From: Arcobacter sp. UBA7394
GTDB lineage: Bacteria > Campylobacterota > Campylobacteria > Campylobacterales > Arcobacteraceae
Assembly: GCA_002470185.1 (NCBI GenBank)
Contig: DKNG01000160.1
Coordinates: 5,493-12,475 of the forward strand
DNA: 6,983 bases
Reading direction: 5' to 3'
In this document: positions 6,205-6,983 of the stretch, in pieces
Layout of the letters: each line of letters opens with the position of its first letter
Numbering within the stretch: position 1 is the stretch's first letter
Translations under genes and position numbers: made by a program
Notes under the pieces: model-generated
Told to the model about the DNA's origin: nothing
Databases searched by the model: none
What the model saw: the letters and a program-made list of their open reading frames with translations, nothing else

Positions 6205-6983
6205 GAGAAGAAGTTCAAGCCCTATTAGATGATAAAAAATCTTTATTAACAATAACATATTTTAAACTTCAACAACTTTTTGAAAAAAAGTATGGTGAAA
6301 ATACAGTAGTTCTTATGGAAATAGGAACATTTTTTGAAGTTTATGAAGTTAATAACGATGAAGAGCAAATTGGTAAAGCAAAAGAAATTGCTGAACTATT
6401 AAATATTCAATTAACTAGAAAAAATAAAACAATTCTAGAAAACTCAAAAGAAAATCCAATAATGGCAGGGGTTCCTGCAATTTCCCTTGAAAAACATCTT
6501 TCAAGAATTATTTCTGAGCAAAAATATACAGTTGTAATTATTAAACAAAGAGGTTTACCTCCAAAAGTTAGCAGATACTTAGATACAGTTGTATCTCCTG
6601 GAACTAACTTTGATTTTGTATTAGACCAAGATGAAAATAATATTACGTCTTTAGTCGTAGAGCAAATTAAAGGTATTTATTTAGTTGGATACTCAGCTAT
6701 TGATGTAACAACTGGAAAATGTTACTACAATGAAATTCATGGAACAAGCGAAGATAAATTTTATGCTTTAGATGAAGTATTTAATTATATGAATATGCAT
6801 AAAACTAATGAAGTTATTGTATCTTTTGCTGATAAAACTATAAATGAAAAAGAAGTTATTGATTATTTAGAATTAAAGCTAAAAACTTTTCATTTAGGAT
6901 CATTTAGACCTAAAATTAATTATCAAAATGAACTATTTAAAAATGTATTTGATATTCAATCTTTATTAACAGCAATTGAGCAT
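6201..6983 (+). CDS. MutS-family DNA mismatch repair protein, probably MutS7 subfamily (partial, 5' part)
   Basis: The frame is open from GTG 6201 to the window end, giving the first 261 residues; the ATPase part lies outside. The start is supported by AGGA at 6190-6193, seven bases upstream, and a GTGA overlap with the previous stop. Residues about 19-135 match MutS domain I: TYFKLQQLF, then EIGTFFEVYE (40-49) carrying F44-x-E46, the mismatch-wedging Phe-X-Glu motif, then IMAGVPAISLEKHL (87-100), VVIIKQ and VSPGTN (131-136). Residues about 148-260 look like the RNaseH-like domain II. The presence of domain I with F-x-E excludes MutS2, the usual Campylobacterota MutS. The YF.L...F..KYG opening resembles MutS7, which is described, to my knowledge, from Campylobacterota, octocoral mitochondria and giant viruses and often carries a C-terminal HNH nuclease. 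MutS family is near certain; the subfamily is inference from memory. A plain MutS1 is the alternative. Confidence 0.85.
   Translation, partial: MREEVQALLDDKKSLLTITYFKLQQLFEKKYGENTVVLMEIGTFFEVYEVNNDEEQIGKAKEIAELLNIQLTRKNKTILENSKENPIMAGVPAISLEKHLSRIISEQKYTVVIIKQRGLPPKVSRYLDTVVSPGTNFDFVLDQDENNITSLVVEQIKGIYLVGYSAIDVTTGKCYYNEIHGTSEDKFYALDEVFNYMNMHKTNEVIVSFADKTINEKEVIDYLELKLKTFHLGSFRPKINYQNELFKNVFDIQSLLTAIEH

Noticed and set aside
1..6983. Search for mobile elements, CRISPR arrays, tRNA or rRNA genes, or a defence or toxin-antitoxin cassette
   Set aside because: No transposase, terminal inverted repeats, regularly spaced repeats, RNA gene signatures or toxin-like small gene pairs were seen. The window reads as ordinary core and near-core genes.

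Overview
The window is a low-GC, gene-dense bacterial chromosome segment with every supported gene on the + strand. The AT-rich codon use (TTA for almost every leucine), the PAS/GGDEF response regulator style, the tandem DUF1538 protein and a MutS-type protein resembling the MutS7 subfamily together suggest Campylobacterota, most likely an Arcobacter-group organism. This assignment rests on recognition of family style; I could not run a search.

Layout. Positions 1-117 are the last codons of a sensor histidine kinase. After an 84-base AT-rich gap comes a response regulator with receiver, PAS and GGDEF domains (202-1482), the probable partner of that kinase and an output through cyclic di-GMP. 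The 256-base gap after it holds a near-consensus sigma70 promoter (1486-1514), a 25-codon leader peptide with four consecutive leucine codons (1546-1623), a small hairpin over its stop codon, and a second possible promoter next to a perfect AT palindrome. All of this precedes leuA (1739-3292), 2-isopropylmalate synthase, the committed step of leucine synthesis. The arrangement looks like leucine-dependent attenuation or leader control of leuA. A 14-bp perfect hairpin follows leuA.

The second half looks like one co-directional cluster. It holds a fused tandem DUF1538 membrane protein with a P-II-like tail (3453-5477), an overlapping small thioredoxin-fold protein (about 5443-5772), an exported or membrane-anchored haem-binding protein with a CxxCH motif (5779-6204), and the first 261 codons of a MutS-family protein (6201 to the window end). 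Gene junctions are overlapping or only 6 bases apart. A strong hairpin followed by a T-run (5482-5515) lies just after the DUF1538 stop codon but inside the thioredoxin-like reading frame, so it may act as a partial terminator separating the large membrane-protein message from the small downstream genes.

I found no mobile element, CRISPR array, tRNA, rRNA or defence cassette. The points most worth following are the apparent leu leader peptide, the terminator-like element inside a coding sequence, the one-chain DUF1538 protein and the probable MutS7 gene.
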